NCBI RefSeq assembly: GCF_006402735.1
Contig: NZ_CP017174.1
Span: 6,118,001 to 6,182,000 of the forward strand
DNA from: Myxococcus xanthus
GTDB lineage: Bacteria > Myxococcota > Myxococcia > Myxococcales > Myxococcaceae
Reading direction: 5' to 3'
DNA: 64,000 nt
Both the position numbers and the translations under genes were made by a program. Of this stretch, positions 14,945 to 26,900 are shown piece by piece. How positions within the stretch are numbered: the stretch's first letter is position 1; each line of letters opens with the position of its first letter. A model generated the notes under the pieces. It made no database searches and was not told the DNA's origin. It saw only the letters and a list, made by a program, of their open reading frames with translations.

Positions 14945-17900
14945 CTACCTGCGCACCTGTACCTCCACGTGCGTACCCACGGCGACGCGCAGCTCATGCA
15001 GGTCCTCGGAGGTGGCGAACACCAACAGTTCCCGCAGCTTGTTGCGCACCGGGACGCGGAAGGCGGAGCCCGTCTCGCCCTGCACCATGCGGCGCACCGG
15101 CTCCATCTCTCCCGCAGCGAGCAGACCCGCCCGCGCCGCGGTGAGCTCCGCGCCCTCCAGATACTGCCGCACGGCCTGCGGCGTCGCGGTGGGCAACCAG
15201 GCACGCGCCGCCTTCGCCAGGGCCGCGCGGTCCGGCTCGTTGAGGCTCCGCTCCAGCAGCCGACGCTCCGGCTCCACCAGGTGCTGCGCTTCCGCGATGC
15301 GCACGTTGCCAACGACGAGGCTCAACGCCGCCTGGAGGATGGCCTCCAACCGCTCGGGGGCCACGCGCTGGCTGAAGGCCAGCTCGGAGCGCGCCAGCGC
15401 CAGGGTGCGGCCCAGGAGGTAGTAGACCTCCTTCTGGCCCTGCTCCGCGAAGTACTTGCCGCCCACGCGCAGCGAGGCCGGGTGCGTCTGGAGCAGCTCC
15501 ACGTTGATGAGCGGCTCGGGCGCCGGCTCGTTGGAGCGCTTCGCCATCCGCTCGCGCGTCGCCACGAGGAAGGGCGAGTACAGCTCCACCGCCTCCATGC
15601 CCAACACGCGCGCCACGTACCGGTAGTGGTGGACGTGGTACTCCGGCGCACTGGCCACGTCGATGCGGTGGCGCTTGGGCACCAGTTGGTACTGCTGGGA
15701 CGGCACCGCGTACAGGTGCCCCACCTTCGCGAAGAGGAGGCCCAGCAGCTCCGCCAACGGGCCGCGCGCCTTCGGGTGGAACAGGTGGTTGTGCCACAGC
15801 TGGTCGTTCAGCGGCCGCGGCTCCACCTTCTCCTTGTTCTTCGCGTAGGGCCCCAGCTTGGTGAGGATTTCCTGCTCGTCCTCCCCTGCCTCGCCCAGCA
15901 GGCCGGACACCGCCTGCGCCGCGAGCCAGGCGCCATCGTAGTTCTTGCGCAGCGCGGACAGACGCACCAGCGCGCCCACCACCTTGCGCGGGTCCGTCGT
16001 GTTCGGCAGCGCGCGGCGCAGCGCGGCGATGGCCTCGTCCTCCCGGCCCGGCATCTGTCCGGCGAGGTCCGCGAAGGCCTCCTGCACCACCGCATCGTCG
16101 GGCAGGCCCTTGGCGGCCACGCCGTAGGCGGCCACCGCGCCTTCCGGGTGCTTGAGCACCTGGAGGTACAGGTCGCCGAGCGCGCGCCACAGCGCCATGC
16201 GCGCCACGTGCGTCTCCGGCGTCTTGGGCAGCCGGCCCAGCATCTTCGTGTAGTTCTCTTCCAGTTGCTTCCACTGGCGCGCCGCGCCGAGCATCGCCTC
16301 CAGCGCGCTGAAGGCCTCCACGAAGCGCGGGTCCAGGTCCAGGGCGGCGTTGAAGGCCTCGGTGGCGCCCTCCACGTCCTTCAGGTCATCGCGACGCAGC
16401 TCACCCAGCGCGAACCAGACGCGCTTGGCCTTGTGCGGCTCCAGCCCCAGCGCGGGAAGCGCCAGCATGCGCGCCAGCACGTCCGCCGCCTTCTGGCCCT
16501 GACGCGTCTCACGCAGCAGCACGTAGAGCTGGTCCATCACCTCCGGCGCGTCCGGCTGGGACTTGAGCGCGTTGGTGAAGGCGTCAATGGCCATGTACGG
16601 GTCGTGCAGCTCGTCACGCGCGATGCGGCCCAGCTCCAGGCACACCTTCGCGCGGGCCTCGCCCTCAAGGACACCGACCAGTTGCTGCCGCAGCTCCGCG
16701 GACTTCTCGTACTGGCCCTGCTTCTCCAGCAGCGCCACCAACGCGCGCAGCGTCGGCTCGTGGCCCGGGTCGATGGCCAGCGCCTTCTCGAAGTGGTTCT
16801 GCGCGCGGTCCGTCTGGCTCAGCGCGGCGTGGATGTCGCCGAGCTGCCAGTACACCTCCACCACCTCCAGGTCCGTCAGCTCCTCGCGGTGGTGGATGAG
16901 GATGGTCTGGAAGACCTTCAGCGCGCCTTCATAGCGTCGCGTCTGCACCAGCAGGTTGCCGTAGCCCTCCAGCGCGGGCAGGTACGTGGCGTCCAGCTCG
17001 TAGGCCTTCTCGTAGCAGCCCAGCGCCTTGTCACGCTTGCCCAGCTTCTCCGCCACGTAGCCCAAGCGGTAGAGCTGACGGCAGAGGTCCGCAGCGGAGA
17101 CGGAGTCCTTCTCCGCCATCGCCATCTCCGCCATCTTCCGCGTGACGATGTCCAGCATCCGCTCGCCGGACGCCCAGTCCTCGTGCGCGATATACACATC
17201 CGACAGCGGGCGCGCGGCCTCCAGGCTGTCCGGGATGTGCTTCAGCGCTTCCTTCCAGTAGCCGGTGGCGGTGTCCCGGTCCTCGCGCGTCTCCGCGTGG
17301 TAGCGCGCGACATCCAGCAGCGCGCGGCCCTTGGCGGCCGGGTCCTCGGTCTGCTCCGCCTCCTGACGAAGGGTCTGCTCGTAGCCGCTCCAGTCCTTCT
17401 CCTGCTCCTGGATGCCCTTGAGGGCGCGGATGCTGGGCAGGTGCCCGGGGTCCACCGCGAGCGCCTGCTGATAGGCGGTCCGGGCGCTGCCCGTGTCCAT
17501 CAGCATGTCCTCGTTGATCTTGCCCAGGCGGTAGTACAGCTCCACCGCGTCCTTCGACTGCCCGGCGAGCTCTGCCTCCTTCGACAGCATCTCCAGCGCG
17601 AAGGGCCAGTTGCCGCTGCGCTCGTACATCGTGCCCAGCGCGTGCAACGCCGGACGGCACTCGGCGTCCACCGCGAGCGCCGCGTGGTAGTTGTTCACCG
17701 CGCGGTCCAGCGCCTTGAGCTGCTGGTACTGGACATTGCCGATGTCCACGTAGAGCTCGGCCTGCTCCTGCGGGCTGACGGCCAGCGCGAGCTGCCGCTC
17801 GTACGCCGCGATGAGGTCCTCCCACCGCGCCTGCGCCCGGCGCAGCCGGATGAGCGTCTTGATGGCCTGGACGTTCTGCGGGTCGATGGCGAGCACGCTC

Positions 17901-20900
17901 TCCACGCAGACGTCCGCGTTCGCCGGGTTCTGGTACTTGTCCTCCCAGATGGTCGCGCTGCGGAAGAGGACGCGAATCTTCTCGCGCCAGTCCTCGCTCA
18001 GCTCCAGCATCCGCTCGTAGATGGCGAGCAGGTCCGCCGGGTGGTCCAACCGCGTGTGGAGCCGCTCCAGCGATTCCAGCGCCTCGCGGTTGACGGGGTC
18101 CAGCTCCAGCGCCTGCCGGTACGCAGCCACCGCCGACTCGTCGTCGCCGATGTCACGCTCGTAGACGCCCGCCACCTCCACCTGGATGCGCGCGCGTTCC
18201 TCCATGCTGTCCGCCAGGTCCCGGGCCCGAAGCAACGTGGACGCCACGTCCGGCCACGACCGCTGACGGCGGTACAGCGCGGTGAGCACGCCGAGCGTCT
18301 CCGCGTCGGGCTCGAGCTCCAACGCACGCAGCAGTGCGCTGGCGGACTCGACGGGGTCCTCCAGCTGTTCGTCCCAGACGCGGGCAATCTCGCGGAGGAT
18401 GCCCTTGCGCTGCTCGATGGAGCCGGCTGCCTCCAGCTTCTGCTCCAGCGCCACCACGTACTCACGCTGACGGCCGCGCCGCTGGAACACCGCGGCGAGC
18501 CCATCCAGCGCGGTCGCGTTGGTCGGGTCGAACTCGAGAATCTTCCGGAACGCCGCTTCCGCCGCCTGCGGGTCATCCAGGTGCGTGTCGTGGACGCGCG
18601 CCAGCGTCGCGTACAGCCGCTCGGCCAGGGCGCCACGCGGCAGCTCGTCGGCGACCTCCTCGTAGACGGCGGCCAGCTCCTCGTGGCTGCCCGTCTCGTC
18701 AGCCAGCCGCTCCACTTCCTCGCGCAGCGTGTCGTCCGACGCGTCCAACTGGAGCGCGCGGCACAGCGCCAGGAAGGCCACGTCCTTCTGTCCCAGCCGC
18801 GATTCCTGCACCCGGGCCAGCTCGCGCAGCGCGGCCAGCTTCTCCTCGTCCGTGACGAGGTGGGGCATGTAGCGGTCCATCACCTGGGCGTACGCACGCC
18901 AGTCGTTGTGCGTCCGGTACAGGTCGCACGCGCGCTCGTAGGCGGTGCGGTTGGCGGGGTCCAGCTCGAGCACCTTCTCCAGCGCGCCCGAGGACAGCTC
19001 GGGCTTGCCGCCCTGCCCCACCCACAGGTCCGCCACCGCGAAGTAAGCAGCGACAGCCTGCTCGCGCTCCTCCGTCAGGAGGTGCACCTGCACCTTCAGC
19101 TCCAGCGCGCGCACCGCGTCGTTCCACGCACGCAGTGAGACGAAGAGCTCGTGCACGCGATCCAGCTCGGGAACCTGGTGAGGCTCAACCTCCAGTGCGC
19201 GGCGGGCGGCGTCCAGGGACTCCTCGCGGCGGCCCATGCCGGCCAGGACTTCCGCCAGGCGCAGACGCAGCGCCTTCACGCCGTCACTGCTCTCCTGAAG
19301 CGGAATCAGCCGGCGCAGCACGCCCACCAGCTCCTCACGCTGGCCCGTCTCGTCGTACAGCTCGCGCAGCGTGTCGAGCACGCCGCGGTGACGTGCATCC
19401 CGGTCCAGCGCGGCCTTGAAGAACGGCACGGCCTGTTCCGGCTGCTTCAGCAGGCGGTACACGACGCGGCCCAGGCGCTCATTGAGGCGCACGACCTCGC
19501 GGGGGTCCAGCGTCACCGCCAGCCGGCCCTCCAGCAGCTCACGCAGGTCCTGCGGCCGGTCTGCGCGCTCGTAGAGGGACTCCAGCGCGGAGAAGGCCTG
19601 CTCGTTGCGCGCGTTCTTCGCCAGCAGCTCGCGGTACAGCTCGATGGACCCGCCCAGGTCCGCCAGTCCTTCGGCGGAGACCTGCGCCATCTTCGCCAGC
19701 ACGCGGTCGCGCTCGGCGCCCGACACCTTCTCCGCCTGGAGCTTCAGGATGCTGTAGAGCTTCTCCGACGCACCCGCCGACTCGTAGATGCCCTCCAGCA
19801 GCCGCGCCGACGCGAGGTGCTCCGGGTCCAACGCCAGGATGCCTTCGTAGGCCCCCGCCGCGCGGTCCGGGCTGTCCAGCCGCTCCTGGTAGAGCTGGCC
19901 CAGGCGGAACAGGTAGCCCACGCGGTCCGCGGGCTCCGTCACGCCAGCGACCAGGGCCTCCAAGATGCCCGCCAGCTCCGGCCAGGCCTCCAACTGGAGG
20001 TACAGCCTGTCCAACGCCACCAGCGATGGCTCCTGCACCGTGGGGTGCAGCGTGCGCGCGCGTTCGTAGTAGGAGACGGCGCGGTCCGAGTCGCGCAGCT
20101 TCGTCTCCAGCATCTGTCCCAACCGGAGGCAGACCTGCGCGGCATCCGCGGCCTCGGCCACGCGCGGCAGGGCTTCCTCGTACGCGGACAGCAGTTCGTC
20201 ATAGCTGGCGGACGCATCCGCGGCGTTCTCCAGCCGGGCACGAATCGCGGCGTCGTTCGGGTCTTCCTTGAAGGCGCGGAAGAGGGCCAGGAAGGCCAGC
20301 TCCGACTCCTCTTGGGACTCCCGCAGCGTGGCCAGCTCGCCCAGGAGCGCCTTGCGCTCGAACGCGTCGCCCGACACGCCCACGCGCGTCTCGATGACCT
20401 GCGCCAGGCGCGTGATGTCGCCGCTGGCGCGAAGGGCGCGCAGCAACGTCTCCACCGCGAGCAGGTTCTGCGGCTCGCGGGCCACCAGCGCCTCCATGCG
20501 GCCCACCGCGCCCGCATGGTTGGCCTGCACGGACAGCACCTCGCCGTACAGCGCCAGCGCGCCTGTGCGGTCCAGCAGCCGCGACTCCCGCACCGTGGCC
20601 AGACGGAACTTCAGCTCCAGGCCTTCCTCCGCGGGAATCAGCGCGATGCGGCGGGCCAGTGCGTCCGCCAGCTCCGGCCAACGCTCCTGCTTCTGGCAGA
20701 GCGCTTCCATGCGCTCCAGCGTGGGCAGGTCGTCCGGCTTCAGTTCCAGCAGGCGCCGGTAGGTGGCCAGCGCGCCCAGCCCGTCCTTGAGCTGCTCTTC
20801 CTGCAGCGTGCCCATCTGGAAGAGCACCGTGGCGCGACGCGCCGGGTCCTCCGCCACCGCGAGCTGCCGGCGCAGCACCTCCAACAGCTCCGTGGGCTTG

Positions 20901-23900
20901 CCCTGCGATGCCACCAGCCGCACCGTGCCATCCAGCGCTTCGGTGTCCGTGGGCCGCAGCTCCAGGACGCGCTTCCACGACGCCAGCGCCTCGGAGGGCT
21001 CGCCCAGGTCCGTCTGGATGCGGGCCAGCGCGCGGTACAGCTCGGCGCGGGACGCATCCCCCGCCTTGCCCACCACCTCCGTCAAGATGGCGGCCAGCTC
21101 CTCTGGGGCCTCCGCCTTGTCCACCAGCGCGACGCACAACTCCAACGAGCGCAGGTCATCCGGCAGCTCGCGTAGCGCGCGCGTGGCGGCCAGGAAGCCC
21201 ATCTCCGCGTTCTCCAGCGAGCCGGCGTAGATTTCGGCGATGCGGCGCAGCAGCGCGGCCCGCTCCTGCGGCACGGCCTCCGCCGAGGCACGGGACTCCA
21301 GCATCTCCACCTGCTTCAGGTGGTTGCCCACCGAGGCGAAGATGGGCTCCAGCGCACTGGCCGCGGCGCCACGCAGCGGGCTCTCCGAGCGCGCCATCTC
21401 CTCCAGCGCACCCACCGCACCGGCATGCCCCGCCCGGCGCGTCAGCACGGACTGGTACAGCTCCAATGCGCCGCGCGGGTCGTCCAGACGCGACACCTTC
21501 AGCCGGCCCAGACGCACGCGCAGGTCGGACGCCTCTTCCTGGGCGCCGCGCTCGTCGGCGAGCTGGATTTCCCGCTCGATGTGCTGCGCCAGCTCCGGCC
21601 AGCGCTCCATCTCCGCGAGCACCCGCCCCAGCAGCTTCAGCGCGTTGGCGTTCTCCGGCCGCAGGCCGAGGATTTCCCGGTACGACTGCGCCGCCAGCGA
21701 CTTGTCCGCCAGCGTCTCCTCGGCCAGGTGCGCCAGTTCGAAGAGCAGGTTTACCTGCGAGGAGGCATTGGACTCGGCCGACACCTGACGGCGCATGACG
21801 AGCGCCAGCTCACGGTGCGCGCCCGTACGGCGGTGGACCCGGGCGATGGCGTCCAACACCGACTTGTTCTTCGGGTCCCTGCGAGACATCTCCTCCATCG
21901 CACGGACGGCCAGGTCATAACGCTTGAGGCGGTTGTCGTAGATGCCCGCCAACCGCCGCCACAAGTCACCGGCGAGCGGCTCTTGCGCGCCGCTTTCCAG
22001 TTGGTCCTCGTAGGCCGCCGCGACTTCCTCGAACGCACCGGAGTCGGCTGCGAGCCGTTCCAGTTCGTCACGCACCGTGGCTTCCTGCGGCGCCTCGTTG
22101 AAGGCGCGCAGGCGTGCGACGAAGGCAAGCGACGTCTGCCCCAGCGCCTCGCGCAGGGTGGCGATCTCCTGGATGTGCTCGAGCCGCCGCTCGGGCGCCA
22201 CGCCCGGCAGCAGCACCTCGAGCACCTCCACCAGCTTCCGGGTGTCGTTGACGCCACGGTAGACGGGCTCCAGCAGGCGCGCCGCTTCGGCACGAGGCGC
22301 GTCGTGCGCCATCAGCCGCTCCAGGCCCGCCACCACCTGGCCGTCACCGGGCGCCAGCTCCAGCAGACGCCGGTACACCGGCAGCGACTCCGCCGGCCCC
22401 ACTTCCTTCTCCAGGAGCTGGGCGCGCTTCAGCAGCCAGTTGCGCCGGGCGCCTTCATCCGCGGCGCCATCCGCGAGCTGGTCCAGCACGTCCGCCTGCT
22501 CCACGAAGCGCCGAGACTTCGCGTAGAGCTTCTCCAGCGCGAGCAGTCCCTCGGGCACCTTCCGGAGCGCCAGCGCGGAGCGATACGTCTCGATGGCCTT
22601 CGCGTCTTCACCCGCGTTCGCGTGAGCCTCGCCCGCCTTGAGGAGCAGCCCCACGCGCTCCTCCGGGTCGGCGGAGAGCTGCGCCTGACGCGTGTAGACC
22701 TCGGACAGACTCTTGGCGTTCTGCCCCTTCTCGTACAGGCGCGAGAGGGCCTCCAGCGCCTGCCGGTCCTGGGGCGCGTCCGCCAGCAGGCTCTTCCACA
22801 GCCGCGCGGCCTCTTCGGGCTGGTCCAGTGACTCGCGCAGCTCCGCCGAGCGCCGCAACAACTCCAGCGCCGCGGGGTCTCCCGCGTTCAGCTCCGTCGC
22901 CGCCGTCTCGTAGATTTCGGCCAGCACCTCGTGCGAGCCCGTCTCGCGCGCCAGCCGCTCCAGGTCCGGCTGCACGCCTTCCCGGTCCAGCCCCTGCGCG
23001 AAGGACTTCACCGCGGACATGAACGCCAGCGAGGGCTGGAGCATGTCGCGCTCGTAGATGCGGCGAATCTCTCCCGCGAGGAGGATCTTCTCCACGGTGA
23101 GCGCGGAGGTCATGCGCGCTTCACGCAGCGCCACACGGCGGGCGTGGTCGCCCACCTGCACCAGCACCGGGTCGAGCACCTCCAGCGCCGCGCCGCTCGC
23201 GGGCACCGCTGCCTTCACCCAGGCCTCGAGCGCCGCGCGCGCGCCGGGGTGGCCCGAGTCCTCGGCCAGGATTTTCCGGTAGAGGCCCAGCGCCGCGTTC
23301 GGGTCATCCAGGACCGTGCGCTGGAGCTCCGCCAGACGGAAGGAGACTTCACGCCCCTGCGGGCTTTGCCCTTCCTGGTTGCGGCGCAGCGCCAGCGCCC
23401 AGGCCAGGTCGGAGTGACGGCCACTCTCGGTGTAGAGCCGGTCCAGGGTCGCCGCGGCTTCACGGCTCGCCGGGTCGCGCTCCGCGATGACGCGCCAGGC
23501 GCCCGCGGCGCTCTCCTTGTCCATCAGCTTCGTCTCGTGCAGCAGCGCCGCCTCGCGCAGGAAGGCCAGCTGCTCGGCGGGCTCCGGCGATGCAGCGGCC
23601 AGCTTCTCCAGCACCTCGGCGAGCGCCGCCCACTCCTCACCCGCGCGATGCAGCCGCTGAAGGGCGCGCAGGCAGTCCAGGCTCCCCGGCTCGATGGCCA
23701 GCAGGTCGCGCAGCGCCTTTACCGCGCCCGCCTTGTCGTCCAGCTTCTTCTCCTGCACCTCGGCCAGCTCGCGCAGCAGCGCCAGTCGCGCGGAGCCGAC
23801 GTCCCCTTCCTCCGCCAGCTCCGCGATGATCTCCGCGTAGCTGTCCAGCGAGTCCGCGTCCTCCGCCGCCTGCCGCGCCGACGAGCGCAGCCCCGCGTCA

Positions 23901-26900
23901 CCGGGCGCCAGGCGCAGTGCGCGCGCCAGCGCCGCGAAGGCCAGCTCCGGCTGCCGCAGGTGCGTCAGGTGCACCTGCGCCGCGTGTCGCAGCGACTGCA
24001 CACGCGCGGCGTCGTCCTTCGCCACTTCCGCCAGAACATCCAACGTGGCCACCAGCTTGCGGTGGTCCTTGGTGCGCTCGAAGGCCGGCACCAGCACACG
24101 CGCAGCCGCCTCGCGCGACGGGCCCGAGGCGAGCATGGCCTCCAGCGCCGCCAGCGCATCCGGGTCCGAGGGACGCTGGAGCAGGATGTCCGCGAAGCTC
24201 TGCACCGCCTCCGCGCTGCCGTCCTGCGACTCCTGCAGCAGGTGCGCACGACGCAGCTTCAGCCGCGCCACCTTGTCCGCGTCACCCGCGGACTCGGCCA
24301 GCGCAATCATCCTCGCCAGCGTGTCTCCCAACTCACGCGTCCGGCCCGCCTTCTCGTACAGCTCCGCCAGGCGCGGCAGATGCCGGCCTTCCTCGGCGCC
24401 GTGCGAGAGCGCGGACTGCAGCGCCTCGGCCGCCTGGGCATCGCGCCCCAGCTCCGTGTTGAGGTCCACCAGCTGAAGCAGCAGCTCCAGCCGCTCCTGC
24501 CCACGCGCGCCCTGGATGCGCTTACGCAGCAGCCCTTCCGCGTCCGCGGACCGGCCCGCGCGCCCGTACAGACGCACCAGCCGCTGCAGCACCGCGTTCG
24601 ACTCGGGTGCACGGGTCACCGCCGCTTCCAGCGCCGCGATGGCCTCCGCGGCGAGCGCGCCCTCTTCCGCCAGGCTCGCGGCCTCGAGCAGCAGCGGCAC
24701 GGCCACCGCGGGGTCCTCGGACTCGGAGGCCAGCGTGCGCAACACGCGCCCCAGCTCCGCGTGCGCGGACAAGTCCCTGGCCAGCCTCAGCGCCTCCGCG
24801 CGGGAGCCCTCGTCCTTCGCGTCCTCGCGCAGCGCGCGCACCTGGACGTCAAAAGCCGCGCGGCTGTCCGCGAGCTGCTTCTCATGGATGCTGGCCAGCA
24901 ACGAGAAGAGGCGCTTGCGGGCCGTGGGCTCCGTCGTCACCTCCAACTGATGCTGGAGCGCCGCCACCTGCCGCTGGTGGTCGCCGCTGCGCCCGTAGTG
25001 CGCCGCCAGCGCCTCCGTCACCTCCGCCGTGCGGATGCCCGCCGCCGCCAGCCGCTCCAGTCCGCCCACCACCACGCCGGTGGAGACGTTCTCGGACAGC
25101 AGGCCGAGGAACAGGTCCGTCGCGTCCTCCTGACGCCCCAGCCTCTCGGCGTACAGCTTCGCCTGGCGCGCAGTCCACTCGTTGCGCTCCAGCTGCGTCT
25201 CCGCCAGGCCCGCCAACCGCCCCGCGAGCGCCGCCGCCTCGTCGAACTTCGACTGGGCCACGCACAGCGCCTGCAGTCGCTGCACGCCCGCCGCATCCTC
25301 TGGCGCGAGCTGCACCAACTGGCGCGCCAACGGCTCCAGCTCCTCGGGCGCCGCGCCGGCCGCCTCGCGCCGGGACACGTCCGCCTCCAGCCGCGCCTTC
25401 GGGTCGTCCGCGAGCGCCGCGGCCGCCTGCAGCGACTTCACCGCCTCCGCCGCGGCGGCGTCACCCGGGACACGCGACAGCACCTCCCGCCATGCAGCCT
25501 CCGCGCGCGACGGGTCCGCCAGGGGGCCCTGGAGCAACTGGGCCAGCTGCCGCCAGATCGTGGCCGCGACCTCCGCCACCGGCGCCGCTTCCGCCGCGCG
25601 TTGCAGTGCCAGCGCCAGCGCGGGCTGCACCTGGGCCTTCTCCGCGTGCTCCACCACCGTGCCCAGCAGCAGCGGACGGCCCGGCTCCAGCTCCAGGGCG
25701 CGCGACAGCACCTCGAAGGCCCCGCGCGCGTCGTCCTTCTCCTCGAACATCAGCGCGAGCGCTTCGCAGAAGGCCACCCGCTCCGGGCGCGGACGTGGTG
25801 CCAGCAGGGCCAGGTCCAGCAGCGGCACCACGGCTTCCAGTTCGTCGTCCTCGGCCAACAGCCGCGCCAGTTGGAAGGCCGCCAACGCCTGCGTGGGGTC
25901 CAGCTTCAGCGCCGCTTCCAGGTGCTCACGCGCGGCGTCCGCGTCCTTGATCTGCGTCAGGAACAGGTCCGCCAACCGCAGCCGCATGCCCGCCTGGGTG
26001 GAGCGGTCCTTCACCGTGCCCAGGTAGCGCTCCAGCACCGCGACGGCTTCCGGCGCCCGGCCCTTCTCCAGGAGTTGCTCGGCTGTCAGGCTGGCCGCGT
26101 CCGCGCGGGACGGGTCCGCCGCCACGGCCTTCTCGAAGGCGGCCAGCGCGCCGTCCGCGTCGTTCAGCCGGCCAAGGCGCAGCGTGCCCACGCGCAGCCA
26201 CAGGTCCACCTGCGCGTTGCGGTCCTTCACCTCGCCCGCCATCGCCTCGATCTGCGCAATCGCCGGCGCGAAATCACCGCCCGAACGCAGCGTCAGCTTC
26301 TCGATGAGCGACAGGCCTTCGGGCATGCCCGGCCACAGCAGGAAGCAGCGGTCCAGCGCCTCCTTCACCTTCGCCGACGCAGCCGGGTCGTACCAGGCGA
26401 AGAGCTTCGCCACGAGCAGCGACAGGCGCGCCGCGCTCTTCCGGTCGCGCTCCTCCAGCGACATGCTGCGCAGCATCCGCACGCGGTCACGCCACGTCTG
26501 CTCGAAGCGCTGCAACGCGCGCGCGGCCTTCTCCAGCCGCGCGTTCTGCGGATCCAACGCATGGGCAACATCCACCACCCGCTGCGCCAGTTCATGCTCG
26601 GTGGGGTCGTCCACCAGTCGCTCGGCGAGCGCGGCGTACTCCTCCGCCATGTCCGCGTCACCCAACGCCGCGCGCTCGCGCTCCAAGGCCTCGAAGGCCG
26701 GCTGGAAGCGCTCCTCCGACAACAGCAACTGACGCACGCGCCGGAAGGTGGCGCGGTCCGGCTTCGCTCGCGCCGCACGCTGCAGGCACAGCACCGCGCG
26801 GTCGCGCCGGAACAGCTTCTGCTCGTAGACGTCCGCCGCCTTCAGGTAGTGGCCCGCGCACTCCTCGCCTTGCGTGACGCCGCCCAGCCGCTCCAGGACG